Notes: generated from the sequence alone by a model not told the origin. Shown: positions 18,001-25,558, counted from the first letter of the stretch. The stretch: 44,314 nucleotides of DNA from Bacillus sp. MUM 116 (GCF_001866655.1 NZ_MLYR01000023.1:1-44314), one strand, 5' to 3'. Made by a program: numbers and translations.

Positions 18001-18438
18001 GTAGTATTCATCCTTGGCCTTCGGGTCTGAAGGTACTGAAAATGTCTTATAAAGGACACTTCTTTCCACTGATAGAACCTTATTGCTGTTTTGAAAAGCT
18101 TTGGTTACTTTTTGCAGGGTGTCTTTTTTTAATAGCTTGACCACCATGTATCCTAGCTTTTCTACATTTTGAACGACAATATAATCCTGGTTAGCCCCTT
18201 TTACCTCACCATACAGGAGCGGCTGCTTATACTTGATAATCAGCGTATCATCGCTAAATAATGGAGTCTTGTTTTCTTCTAGCTTTTGTTTTAGTGATGC
18301 TGTTCTCTGTTGAATCAACGCCTTTGACGTTCCCAACTTACTCGCTGCCGAAACCTGGATGTTAGTAGTCAAAAGTGTGGACGTCATCAGTGTTGCGCCA
18401 ATTCCAATGGCACTTAGTTTTCGCCAAACCGACTTCAT
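15031..18438 (-). CDS. Large secreted subtilisin-like serine protease (S8)
   Basis: This 1135-residue exported protease starts with a Sec signal peptide (MKSVWRKLSAIGIGAT, hydrophobic core, cleavage probably after VSA near 31). An inhibitor-like propeptide (about 35-135) follows. The S8 catalytic domain (about 145-415) has D170 (IAVIDTGIDG), H202 (DQHGTHVTG), oxyanion N294 (AASGNDG) and S360 (SGTSMASPMVAG). The remaining 700 residues are beta-rich, with repeated pre-peptidase C-terminal-like modules (GDEDWYKIKPSKTGIYQFSLP; YGDEDWYVLNVKDKLNGYISL). No LPXTG anchor or S-layer domain is seen, so it is probably released. AGAGGGGG precedes the ATG. It is monocistronic with its own terminator. The role is likely extracellular protein degradation. 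Confidence 0.9.
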   Translation of the reverse strand: MKSVWRKLSAIGIGATLMTSTLLTTNIQVSAASKLGTSKALIQQRTASLKQKLEENKTPLFSDDTLIIKYKQPLLYGEVKGANQDYIVVQNVEKLGYMVVKLLKKDTLQKVTKAFQNSNKVLSVERSVLYKTFSVPSDPKAKDEYYLSMLKIPEAQKLAGKNKITIAVIDTGIDGNHPELNGKVLPAYDEINPMNHGAPDQHGTHVTGIIAAAKGNGIGGYGINPNVKILPIDVFDRGGFITDYTLAQAVLYAANHGAKVINMSLGSPMPSSILGDAVKTAIQKGVTIVAASGNDGASSSNYPASYEGVIGVGSVNKSKHLSYFSSYGPSMDIVAPGEDIYAPFYDYEKKSTFQTLSGTSMASPMVAGAASLLLSKYPKLKPAQVEYILEHTAKDLGAKGYDLTYGNGLVDPVSALKYDIKKLPSFINTTWTKKEILQNAISITVKKTKEVTGALTKPRQQKWYQFPVQKGEYIQTALAGPKQYDYKMTLRVYGEDQSLSIDVNKVQAGKTEGKLIKVPFSGIMAIGVNDVNGNYDESLAKQSTYHLSVNRSAVMPADESTADAPIAVKSLPYTSTPQMLMGENGDDDFFYLKTKNENVAKVTLSGIPGIKTNIQVYSLSELKGIEGNNEKTADGNVPFDQLPPIAAANSKGISEGETLTFPAEPNTEYLVKVSSKPMAQYDGEKGMVLVDQTSEEAQSSLVPYTVNIQGKVLPKDEDKSSNTNPDGTLSDYYQSILAGAVSSPAGKTIKGYLQTQGDEDWYKIKPSKTGIYQFSLPKGSAEKPYIEIVHVLNGKDENGKTVIDVDLAGSNMNDGNWKSGELADKIFAGLKKNDTYLIHFMGNPMTGGGISFDPYQLSSKLLISNPGDKYEDNDTVPKNLLSSTIHGNFATPNDIDMFYLQGKKSSVYSLLFESGEPSAAMLKKYPKELFSQIYGAVIVYKDVNKNRKIDAADTEMASIIAKGLFEGAQNNYGSFKVEKGCNYIVVVIGLTASSSHLSLVPYNLSVSPVPAKDEDGKSKVKNNVPSKPLSLKKKNSTTWMATGNLNSGVGYGDEDWYVLNVKDKLNGYISLSGGTEIDGAISLYHKGKRIAYADYYAQGQSEVMRVRLKKGKYYIKVKDVHGNATIKPYTIQVTK

Positions 18439-18670
18439 GAATCCCCCTCTTTTCTATAAAACTAGCAATATCATACCATATGCTTCCAAAAAATATAGGT
18501 TTTGTTATAGGCAAATTTCTGCTGTTTTTCGACAAACATTCTTTAGGAATGAATAATATAAAAGGCTCCTTTTAAAGATAGAATAATCCCGTTTTCCATG
18601 ATAAGAAGTATGTTTTGTAGATTTATATCTGAAAGAAGTAACACCGTTATAAGAAGAGGAAAGGTAAATA

Positions 18671-18820
18671 GTGGAGGAAAAACCAGTGCTGCAGGTAAGC
18701 GCACTTACTAGAACCATGCTAGCAATCACTACAATAATTGAAGTTTTAGGAAGAGCGGTGGTGATGATGAGCTCAGCATACACACGCAGAACAAAACTGC
18801 TATTAGGAAGAAAAAAATAA
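18671..18820 (+). CDS. Small protein of unknown function (49 residues)
   Basis: GTG start preceded by AAGAGGAAAGG at good spacing. The product is 49 residues, beginning MEEKPVLQVSALTRTML and ending in a basic tail (RRTKLLLGRKK), with a central helix that could be amphipathic. I recognise no family. The strong ribosome site and clean stop argue for a real gene; it lies in a region of small and broken ORFs. Confidence 0.45.
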   Translation: MEEKPVLQVSALTRTMLAITTIIEVLGRAVVMMSSAYTRRTKLLLGRKK

Positions 18821-18886
18821 ATATAAAATGCCAAGGATATTCCCTACATACCGCCACAAGATACAATCGCTATATTGGATTATGTT

Positions 18887-19057
18887 CATTTTTCGATACA
18901 ACTTGTGCAATTGGAAGAAAACAAAAACAATAAATAAACCATTGGGCCAGACCCATAATGTTTTTGAAAAATATTTACGAATCCAAAGCCAATCCCAATT
19001 CCTAATAGATTAATCAAAATCGCTAGTAAAATAACCAAAGCTATTAATTTAAATCAT
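18887..19057 (-). pseudogene. Frameshifted small membrane-protein gene
   Basis: The minus strand encodes a hydrophobic stretch (ALVILLAILINLLGIGIGF) that fits a membrane helix, but the only ATG (19055-19057) runs into TAA after two codons. Removing one T restores MIKLIALVILLA. Further on, a second frame continues with another hydrophobic run (NGLFIVFVFFQ). It looks like a two-helix small membrane protein with one or two frameshifts. Family unknown. Confidence 0.4.
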
Positions 19058-19218
19058 CCTCTGTGCAAATCTACTTGGAAGATACTTGAAAGGTTAATAC
19101 GTAGCTTCGATTTCCCTTGTTCAGCTCTGTATCCAGCCGAGATTGACAAAAATAAAGAACCAATAGCTAAAAATCCCGGGTGCTAAACCAGAACTTGAAG
19201 CATTCATTGACAATTCCT

Positions 19219-19347
19219 TTATTGTAATTGTGCAGTATATCGTTTATTTAGCTCACTACGTAATAAATCAATAAACGCTTGGCTTAAGTTTAATTCAAGT
19301 GCTTTATTAATAACTTCTAGCAATTGTTTAGTGTTAAGGTTCTCCAT
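19219..19347 (-). CDS. sda: Sda-like sporulation histidine-kinase inhibitor (42 residues)
   Basis: The peptide aligns without gaps to the core of B. subtilis Sda, the checkpoint protein that blocks KinA autophosphorylation when DNA replication is disturbed. LLEVINKALELNLSQAFIDL here matches [20 protein letters not shown] in Sda, followed by LRSELNKR against IENEIKRR. It forms a helix-turn-helix hairpin. GGAG lies before the ATG. It stands alone in a stretch otherwise poor in intact genes; it may be a second or divergent copy. Confidence 0.6.
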   Translation of the reverse strand: MENLNTKQLLEVINKALELNLSQAFIDLLRSELNKRYTAQLQ

Positions 19348-19459
19348 AATTATTTCACTCCATCCCTTCTTTTTCTTAATCAATACATGTTTATCACGAT
19401 TGTTTCCACCGGTTTCTTCAAAGGTAAAGAAACCCTGCTAAAAGTAAATAATCATATAA

Positions 19460-19590
19460 CTACTTTTTAGGAGTCCAACGGCTTGTGAGCCGACCATCTA
19501 AAATTTTTACCATAATCGAACCAAAAGAGGTTTGGAGTGGTATATGGAAAATGCAATGCAAATTTACAATGGTATTTTTTAAAATACCTG
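19460..19590 (-). other. Possible gene remnant
   Basis: A minus-strand frame open from about 19590 ends at TAG (19460-19462) with ...FGSIMVKILDGRLTSRWTPKK. The last 17 residues start at an ATG, but there is no good ribosome site. CGGCT/AGCCG can pair inside. I cannot assign it. The rest of 19348-19707 shows no gene. Confidence 0.25.
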
Positions 19591-19707
19591 CTTTTCTCCA
19601 TATTGTAGAGAAATAGGCTGTGTTTTAACTTTTATATCTCCAGCCAGGAAATAATTATGAGGGAAGATCAGCTAGGAACTCCCCCTCCGTCATTCCATTT
19701 TCATATT

Positions 19708-19983
19708 CTATAATCCAGAATCTGAAGAAATCATCACAGGGATCGGAGAAAAACTAAGAGTTCCTGAAGGGGTAATTATCCGTTGAAATTTTATTTTACC
19801 CTTAATATCAACTTGTTGACCTAAACTGAAATTTATTTTATTCGATATGAGTGCCGGAATATAATGAATTCTTAACCCATTAACCATTACCCCATCATGA
19901 ATTCTGAGAAATAAGAGGTAATAATTTAGATTACCTTTCTTTTCATAAAGACGTTTACGAACGATTTCTCCTTGTATTCTCAT
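19708..19983 (-). CDS. Hypothetical protein, possible OB-like fold (91 residues)
   Basis: The ATG is preceded by GAGAGGAAG at good spacing, which supports a real gene. The 91-residue product is basic and beta-rich (RIQGEIVRKRLYEKKGNLNY ... LGQQVDIKGKIKFQRII), with a pattern that could fit an OB-type barrel. No family is recognised. It is followed by about 90 bp before the ald terminator. Confidence 0.5.
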   Translation of the reverse strand: MRIQGEIVRKRLYEKKGNLNYYLLFLRIHDGVMVNGLRIHYIPALISNKINFSLGQQVDIKGKIKFQRIITPSGTLSFSPIPVMISSDSGL

Positions 19984-20111
19984 GGTTTAACTTCCTCTCA
20001 AACCCATTTCATCATAGAAAATAAACTATCATAAAAATTCTTATTTGATTTGTTCAATCTTATGCCTTGCAAAGACTATGTCCCGAAATATAAATCGCTG
20101 GCAGTGCTCTT

Positions 20112-20152
20112 AAAACAACAAACAGCCTCAAGTAAGCACTGTTTGTTGTTTT
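20112..20152 (-). terminator. Terminator of the BMC/phosphonate operon (after ald)
   Basis: AAAACAACAAACAG and CTGTTTGTTGTTTT form a 14-bp perfect stem with a 13-base loop, 36 bp past the ald stop codon; the T-rich arm is the 3' arm on the minus strand. Confidence 0.85.
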
Positions 20153-20187
20153 ACTATTTCTATCTAAATAAAAATGCAATACACACC

Positions 20188-21321
20188 CTATATTGTAACC
20201 AATTCCTTTTCTAAAGCCTTTTCGACTTTCACAAAGTCAAAACCAAGATCCTTAGCAACTGCTTCATATGTGATATTACCTTTTGCAACGTTAACTCCAA
20301 GCTTTAGTGGTTCGTTTTCTGAGATTGCTTTATATACTCCCTTATTCGCTATTTGCAAGGCAAATGGTATAGTAACGTTTGTTAGGGCTATGGTGGAAGT
20401 TCGCGGAACCGCACCAGGCATGTTTGCGACAGCATAATGAACAACACCATGCTTTTCATATATTGGTTGATCATGGGTGGTAATATGATCAATCGTCTCA
20501 ACGATTCCACCTTGGTCGACCGCCACGTCAACAATGACTGAACCCGGCTTCATCCTTTTTACCATTTCTTCAGTGACGAGCTTTGGAGCCTTTGCCCCAG
20601 GAATTAATACGGCACCAACTAAAAGATCAGCCTCCTGAACTGCCTCCGCAATATTAAATGGATTCGACATTAACGTTTTAATTTGATTGCCAAAAATATC
20701 ATCTAATTGACGTAAACGCTCCGCACTAAGATCGATAATGGTTACATCAGCTCCCAAGCCGATTGCCATTTTCGCAGCGTTCGTTCCTACTATTCCCCCG
20801 CCAATGATGGTTACTTTCCCACGGTTAACACCAGGTACACCTGCAAGAATAATGCCTTTCCCGCCATTAGTTTTTTGCAAAAATTGTGCGCCAATCTGTG
20901 CTGCCATTCGGCCAGCAACCTCACTCATTGGAGTAAGCAGCGGTAAGGTGCGATTGACTGAAACCGTTTCATAGGCAATGGCCAGGACGCCTTTTTCTTT
21001 AAGCGCTTCTGCTAAGAAAGGTTCTGCAGCCAAATGTAAATAAGTAAATAAAATTAAGTCTTTACGGAAATAACCATACTCCTGAGGAAGAGGCTCCTTT
21101 ACTTTCATTATCATATCGGACCTATTCCATACATCCTCTGCATGATCAATAATTTCTGCACCAGTAGTTAAGTAATCTTCATTTGTGAAACCACTGCCAG
21201 AACCAGCTTCCTTTTCGACCAGAACTTTATGACCTGCATTTATAAATGAAATCACTCCAGCTGGTGTTAAAGCTACTCGGTTTTCATTATTTTTAATTTC
21301 CTTCGGTACACCAATAATCAA
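20188..21321 (-). CDS. ald: Alanine dehydrogenase
   Basis: This 377-residue NAD-dependent alanine dehydrogenase interconverts alanine with pyruvate plus ammonia. Marks are [19 protein letters not shown] (N-terminal signature), [14 protein letters not shown] and the Rossmann [21 protein letters not shown] chose the TTG at 21321 (MIIGVPKEI) because GGGAGG lies 9 bp before it, whereas the ATG at 21330 touches that site. It is the last gene of the microcompartment operon, 25 bp after the vertex-protein gene. PhnW makes alanine from pyruvate, so Ald here would return pyruvate and ammonia and close the transamination cycle. No encapsulation extension is visible at either end. Confidence 0.93.
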   Translation of the reverse strand: MIIGVPKEIKNNENRVALTPAGVISFINAGHKVLVEKEAGSGSGFTNEDYLTTGAEIIDHAEDVWNRSDMIMKVKEPLPQEYGYFRKDLILFTYLHLAAEPFLAEALKEKGVLAIAYETVSVNRTLPLLTPMSEVAGRMAAQIGAQFLQKTNGGKGIILAGVPGVNRGKVTIIGGGIVGTNAAKMAIGLGADVTIIDLSAERLRQLDDIFGNQIKTLMSNPFNIAEAVQEADLLVGAVLIPGAKAPKLVTEEMVKRMKPGSVIVDVAVDQGGIVETIDHITTHDQPIYEKHGVVHYAVANMPGAVPRTSTIALTNVTIPFALQIANKGVYKAISENEPLKLGVNVAKGNITYEAVAKDLGFDFVKVEKALEKELVTI

Positions 21322-21346
21322 GATGAACATCCTCCCTCTAAACTCA

Positions 21347-21628
21347 TTAATTAGCCGATTGTAACCCTATTTCAAAGGAGTCGATAATACCAACAATAGC
21401 AGCATCAATCGGAGAATTCTTATCTGCAGTTAATTTCTGTGCAGGTGAGCCTTGTGTAATAAGTACAAATTCTCCAATTCCCGCCCCAATTCTGTCCATT
21501 GCGGCTAAAGCATTTCCCACTGCTTCTTTCCTAGTATTTATAGGCTGAACAATAAGAAGTTTGATATTTTCCATCCCTTTTTCTTTTTGAATTGCCCAAA
21601 CACTTCCAACCACTTTTGCTAATAGCAT
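21347..21628 (-). CDS. eutN: Microcompartment vertex protein, EutN/CcmL family (BMC-P)
   Basis: This 93-residue pentamer-forming protein caps the vertices of a bacterial microcompartment shell. Family marks are [16 protein letters not shown] at the start, [25 protein letters not shown] (the conserved GAG-x-GE-x-VL-x-x-GS signature) and [15 protein letters not shown]. It lies 6 bp after the upstream gene. It is the only vertex protein in the locus, which is enough to close a shell. Confidence 0.93.
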   Translation of the reverse strand: MLLAKVVGSVWAIQKEKGMENIKLLIVQPINTRKEAVGNALAAMDRIGAGIGEFVLITQGSPAQKLTADKNSPIDAAIVGIIDSFEIGLQSAN

Positions 21629-21634
21629 TTATAA

Positions 21635-22462
21635 TCATCCTTTTTCTATAAATCTTACAGTCAATTTTTTCTCCTTCAATAAATCTTTTGCTAAAGGAGA
21701 GATGATAACACCCTTTGAAAGGTAGATACTATTATTGGGGAAATGGGCTTGCGATTCAATCCAGTCATGTGTGAGAAGCTTCTTCTTAAATATTGCCTTA
21801 TTTTCTAGAGCATGGTCATTTTCTCTTAAATCAGACTCGCATGTTGATTGAACATCTTCCATCTTTTTAGTGAACTTTTGAATTACCGCCTCACTTAAAT
21901 CCATTTGAGGAAAAAATTCAATTCCCAGTTCGGTCATTTGTTCTATATACGAATAAAATCGCTTTTGATATGGAGCAGGTAATGAAAGAGTGTTTAAACA
22001 ACGGCGATCAGATCGCTTTATCCCCGGTGAATCCCCGCCAACTAATACAAATTTTTGTAGCATTATGGCGGAGAAAATAATTTCTGCCTTAATTGTTCCC
22101 TTTAAACCCGCGGCAACACGGGCAGCATTGTCTAAATCAATCTCAGGAATGATGATGCCGTCATAATCCTTCGCAAGTTCAATAGCGGCCGGAGAATATT
22201 CATCTGTTGCAATTACTCTTTCCGATCCAGTTGATTCAACTCGCTGCATCCCAAGCCATGATGAGGTTTCACCATCTAAAAATAAAATATCATAGCCAAT
22301 TTTTGAATTTTTTAATTTAATAAACTGATCAGCAAAAGGTTCGTGTGCTGAACTATCACAAAAAACAAATAATACTTTTCCAAAATTCTCGTTTTCCTTT
22401 TCATGTTTCATCGATTGAACTACTTCTTGTACAACCGACTCAATCATTGCTCTAATATCCAT
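21635..22462 (-). CDS. Microcompartment-associated protein of unknown function
   Basis: This 275-residue protein has an N-terminal amphipathic helix (MDIRAMIESVVQEVVQSM) of the kind that targets cargo into shells. A central domain with Rossmann/flavoprotein-like pattern follows (KVLFVFCDSS, IGYDILFLDG, DGIIIPEIDL, KFVLVGGD). The C-terminal tail KGVIISPLAKDLLKEKKLTV resembles the LTPSARDFLRERRIEV segment at the start of the neighbouring PduL. I chose the ATG at 22462, which follows GGAGGTGAGGAGG; the frame extends three codons upstream to a GTG. It is translationally close to PduL. Proteins of this general type occur in several BMC loci, but I cannot state an activity. Confidence 0.7.
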   Translation of the reverse strand: MDIRAMIESVVQEVVQSMKHEKENENFGKVLFVFCDSSAHEPFADQFIKLKNSKIGYDILFLDGETSSWLGMQRVESTGSERVIATDEYSPAAIELAKDYDGIIIPEIDLDNAARVAAGLKGTIKAEIIFSAIMLQKFVLVGGDSPGIKRSDRRCLNTLSLPAPYQKRFYSYIEQMTELGIEFFPQMDLSEAVIQKFTKKMEDVQSTCESDLRENDHALENKAIFKKKLLTHDWIESQAHFPNNSIYLSKGVIISPLAKDLLKEKKLTVRFIEKG

Positions 22463-22467
22463 CCTCC

Positions 22468-23250
22468 TCACCTCCCATTCACATAAAATTGATTGTTTTT
22501 CCCAATGACTTTAACGAGATCCCCCGTTTTTAACCCAGCGGCATTCCCCTCATCAAGGTCAACATGGAAATCCTTGCGGTAGCCGGGATTAACACGGACA
22601 ATCACATCTGAAAAAATGATCCGCCGATCACCGGTTGTTTCCAGCAATAGCCGATCACCTTGCTCAACATTGAGTTCTTTTGCGTCATCAGGCGAAAGAT
22701 GGACGTGACATTTAGCGACAATCACTCCTTTTTCAAGGACAGCACACCCTTTTGGACCAACTAAAGTTAGTCCGGGAGTGTCTTCGATAGAACCGGATAA
22801 GCGCACGGGGGGATGGATTCCAATTTGAAACCCATCCGAAATGGAAATTTCCACCTGTGTTTCCCCCCGTGCAGGCCCCAAGATTCTTACATTTTGAATA
22901 ATTCCTTTTGGACCAAGTAATGTAACCTGCTCTTTCGCAGCAAATTGACCCGGCTGTGATAATTCACGGAGCGGAGTTAACTGATAACCGCTTCCAAAAA
23001 GGGCCTCGACATCTTGGGGGGATAAATGTATATGTCGATTGGAAACCCCAACAGGAATAAGCGGGCTTTTAGCTATCTGATTGGCGCTGTTCGCTTTTTT
23101 CCTCCCATGCAGCTGTTTCACTTCAATTCGTCTTTCGCGAAGAAAATCCCTCGCTGAAGGGGTAAGCTTTTCCCCTTCGCCTAGGATGAAAGGATTAGGA
23201 ATCCCATTTTTCAGCATGGCCCTTAGTTTGGATTCCGTAATAATCGCCAT
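22468..23250 (-). CDS. pduL: Phosphate acyltransferase PduL
   Basis: This 260-residue PduL-type phosphotransacylase converts acyl-CoA (here probably acetyl-CoA) and phosphate to acyl-phosphate and CoA, recycling CoA inside the shell. Two zinc-binding halves are visible: VGVSNRHIHLSPQDVEALFG and KCHVHLSPDDAKELNV, plus PARGETQVEIS and NPGYRKDFHVDLDE. The first 55 residues are an added module (ITESKLRAMLKNGIPNPF; LTPSARDFLRERRIEV) like those at the start of EutQ/EutT-type BMC proteins, plausibly for encapsulation. The gene starts 3 bp after the BMC-H gene and ends at the ribosome site of the next. Confidence 0.93.
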   Translation of the reverse strand: MAIITESKLRAMLKNGIPNPFILGEGEKLTPSARDFLRERRIEVKQLHGRKKANSANQIAKSPLIPVGVSNRHIHLSPQDVEALFGSGYQLTPLRELSQPGQFAAKEQVTLLGPKGIIQNVRILGPARGETQVEISISDGFQIGIHPPVRLSGSIEDTPGLTLVGPKGCAVLEKGVIVAKCHVHLSPDDAKELNVEQGDRLLLETTGDRRIIFSDVIVRVNPGYRKDFHVDLDEGNAAGLKTGDLVKVIGKNNQFYVNGR

Positions 23251-23253
23251 GGT

Positions 23254-23535
23254 CTATCCTTCCATTTTCGGAAGGATTAACTCGATATCTGAATGCGGAC
23301 GTGGAATAACATGTACAGATACCAATTCCCCAACACTTTCTGCAGCTGCAGCCCCGGCATCAACAGAAGCCTTAACTGCACCAACATCCCCGCGTACCAT
23401 TACCGTTACAAGCCCGCCGCCGGCATGGACTTTCCCAATCAACCTTACATTTGCGGCCTTTGCCATTGCATCTGCTGCCTCTACAGCACCTACCAAACCT
23501 TTTGTTTCAATCATTCCTAAAGCTTCTCCACTCAT
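23254..23535 (-). CDS. eutM: Microcompartment shell protein, BMC-H (EutM/PduA-like)
   Basis: This 93-residue single BMC-domain protein forms shell hexamers. It has the canonical [20 protein letters not shown] start, the pore loop [23 protein letters not shown], and [23 protein letters not shown] precedes the ATG. Together with the extended BMC-H at 25040 it supplies all hexamer types visible in this locus; no tandem BMC-T protein is present. Confidence 0.95.
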   Translation of the reverse strand: MSGEALGMIETKGLVGAVEAADAMAKAANVRLIGKVHAGGGLVTVMVRGDVGAVKASVDAGAAAAESVGELVSVHVIPRPHSDIELILPKMEG

Positions 23536-23567
23536 TGTTTATTCCTCCTCATTTAAAATTTAATTCT

Positions 23568-25040
23568 TTAATTCTTTAATTCTTTTAAAATACTTTTTAC
23601 GATTTCCATTACTTCAGCTTTGGAAATAAGCGGTTCATCGCTTGAAACCTTTTGCTGTGAAGCTGCTGGTGCTGCCGGAGTTTCATTTTTCATTTCCCTG
23701 ACACCAAAAGCAACTCGTTTTGTATTCAATAAATGCTCCGGACCAATATTGTCAGATGAAATATTGTTTCCGTAAGTACCACAGCCGAGTGTTAACGATG
23801 GCGAAATACCGGTTGTGGCACCAATTCCGCCAAAAGTTGTCCCAGTATTGACAGCAACCCGAGAGACTCTTTGCGCTAGACTAAAGCGTTCAATGATTTG
23901 TTTGTCTTCACAATGAATCCCAAGAGTATGTCCTAAACCGCCTGCTTCTAATAGCTCGTTACACACTTTACTTCCCTCTGTGCAATTTTCAACCGTATAA
24001 AATGCAAGAATTGGAGAAAGCTTTTCAAGTGAAATCGGATAGGATTTTCCAATGTTTTCTTCCTCAGCGACTAGTACTCTTGTATCATCTGAAACAAGAA
24101 TTCCAGCTATTTTTGCTAAAGCCTGCGGTGATTTCCCTACAATTTCCGCATTTAGGCTTCCATTTTTCAAAATAATCTCTTCAATCTTTTTCTTTTCATA
24201 ATCATCAAGGAAGTATGCACCTTCTTCTTCAAGAGCAGCTTTAACTTTTCGCTTGATGGATTGATCAACTACCAGCGCCTGCTCCGAAGCGCAGATGGTT
24301 CCGTAATCGAATGTTTTACTATGAACGATTTGACTGGCCGCTTTACGAATATTGGCGCTGGAATGAATGTAAACAGGCACATTCCCAGGTCCAACTCCGT
24401 ATGCCGGTTTTCCAGAGCTATAGGCCGCCTTGACCATTCCAGGGCCGCCCGTCGCTAAAATAAGATCTGTCAGCTTATGATTCATTAATTCCTGCGCAGA
24501 GGCAAGCGTTGGTTTTGAAATGCACGAAATCGCACCTTCAGGGGCACCTGCCCGGATCGCTGCTTCTTTTAAAATTTTCACAGCCTCATTCGTACAATTT
24601 GCTGCAGATGGGTGCGGACTAAATACAATCGCATTTCCTGACTTGATTGCAATCAATGCTTTATAAATAGCAGTTGAAGTAGGATTTGTCGTTGGCACAA
24701 TCCCCGCTATAATTCCTGCCGGTTCCGCAACCTCCCAAACCTGCTTAGCATCATCGCGTGAAATAATTCCAATCGTTTTTCGATCCTTAATGGACTCGTA
24801 AATATCTTTTGCCGCAAATAGGTTTTTCGTCACCTTATCTTCTATTTTTCCAAACCCTGTTTCTTCTACAGCCATCGATGCAAGCCTGCCAGCCTCTTTC
24901 ATCGCGGCATGTGCCATACTATGGACAATTTGATCCACTTGCTCCTGTGTCAACGTCCTTAGCTTTTTTTGTGCAAGTTTTGCCTGCTCGAGATTTTGTC
25001 TCGCTTCCTGAATTGACTCAAGATCCTTATCCAGGTACAT
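23568..25040 (-). CDS. eutE: CoA-acylating aldehyde dehydrogenase (EutE/PduP type)
   Basis: This 490-residue enzyme oxidises acetaldehyde (or propionaldehyde) with CoA and NAD+ to acyl-CoA, the core enzyme of aldehyde-processing microcompartments. Marks are PTTNPTSTAIYKALIAIKSG, ATGGPGMVKAAYSSGKPA, GVGPGNVPVYI and nucleophile C250 (FDYGTICASEQ). The C-terminus carries a proline/alanine linker and an 18-residue amphipathic helix (SKAEVMEIVKSILKELKN, 473-490), a typical C-terminal encapsulation peptide. Its ATG overlaps the stop of the upstream BMC-H gene (TAATG). Acetaldehyde would come from PhnX two genes upstream. Confidence 0.93.
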   Translation of the reverse strand: MYLDKDLESIQEARQNLEQAKLAQKKLRTLTQEQVDQIVHSMAHAAMKEAGRLASMAVEETGFGKIEDKVTKNLFAAKDIYESIKDRKTIGIISRDDAKQVWEVAEPAGIIAGIVPTTNPTSTAIYKALIAIKSGNAIVFSPHPSAANCTNEAVKILKEAAIRAGAPEGAISCISKPTLASAQELMNHKLTDLILATGGPGMVKAAYSSGKPAYGVGPGNVPVYIHSSANIRKAASQIVHSKTFDYGTICASEQALVVDQSIKRKVKAALEEEGAYFLDDYEKKKIEEIILKNGSLNAEIVGKSPQALAKIAGILVSDDTRVLVAEEENIGKSYPISLEKLSPILAFYTVENCTEGSKVCNELLEAGGLGHTLGIHCEDKQIIERFSLAQRVSRVAVNTGTTFGGIGATTGISPSLTLGCGTYGNNISSDNIGPEHLLNTKRVAFGVREMKNETPAAPAASQQKVSSDEPLISKAEVMEIVKSILKELKN

Positions 25041-25558
25041 TATTTATCGCCACCTTTCTCAGCCGGAAACTTGCTAATCTGTTTCAATAATTCCTCTCTC
25101 TTAGCTGAAGAAATTTCTTCGGACGATAAAGGAAAACCTTTATACGAATTAGCAAGTTCTCTTAGCTCTTGAAGACTACTTTTGGTCCAATCTTTTGGTT
25201 TATCGTTTTTCACTTCATTTTTTACTTCGATTTTTACTTCGTTTTTTTCTGGCTGTTCTTTCTTAAATAGGCCTGGAAAAACCATTTGAATAATATGGTT
25301 ATCTGGTCTAGCTATGACATGAGAATGGCGTAATTGCCCAACCCTCTTAGCAGCATCTGACCCTACTTCGACAGATGCTTTGACACTTGCTACATCGCCG
25401 ATGATATAAATGGTAACAATGCCTGAATCCGCCCCTTGGTAGGAGACCACCTTTACATCCGCCGCCTTTGAAGCAGCATCCGCCGCAGCAATCAGTGCCG
25501 GGAAGCCAATGGTTTCGATCATTCCCAGTGCATAGGCATGTTTTTGCAATCCATTCAC
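25040..25558 (-). CDS. Microcompartment shell protein, BMC-H with C-terminal extension
   Basis: This 172-residue shell protein has an N-terminal BMC domain (about 5-95: ALGMIETIGFPALIAAADAA; pore loop YQGADSGIVTIYI; HVIARPDNHIIQMVFP). A charged linker rich in KNEVK repeats follows, then a helical C-terminal module (LQELRELANSYKGFPLSSEE, then ISSAKREELLKQI). This module resembles SAP-like tails on some BMC-H proteins. Starts GTG at 25558, or TTG 9 bp later, both behind GAGGTGAAGAGGTGA. It is the second gene of the operon, 62 bp after phnX, and overlaps eutE by one base. Confidence 0.9.
   Translation of the reverse strand: MNGLQKHAYALGMIETIGFPALIAAADAASKAADVKVVSYQGADSGIVTIYIIGDVASVKASVEVGSDAAKRVGQLRHSHVIARPDNHIIQMVFPGLFKKEQPEKNEVKIEVKNEVKNDKPKDWTKSSLQELRELANSYKGFPLSSEEISSAKREELLKQISKFPAEKGGDK

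Noticed and set aside
18505..18834. 109-residue minus-strand frame
   Set aside because: No ribosome site, low-complexity hydrophobic/serine composition, and it is antisense to the better-supported 49-residue ORF.
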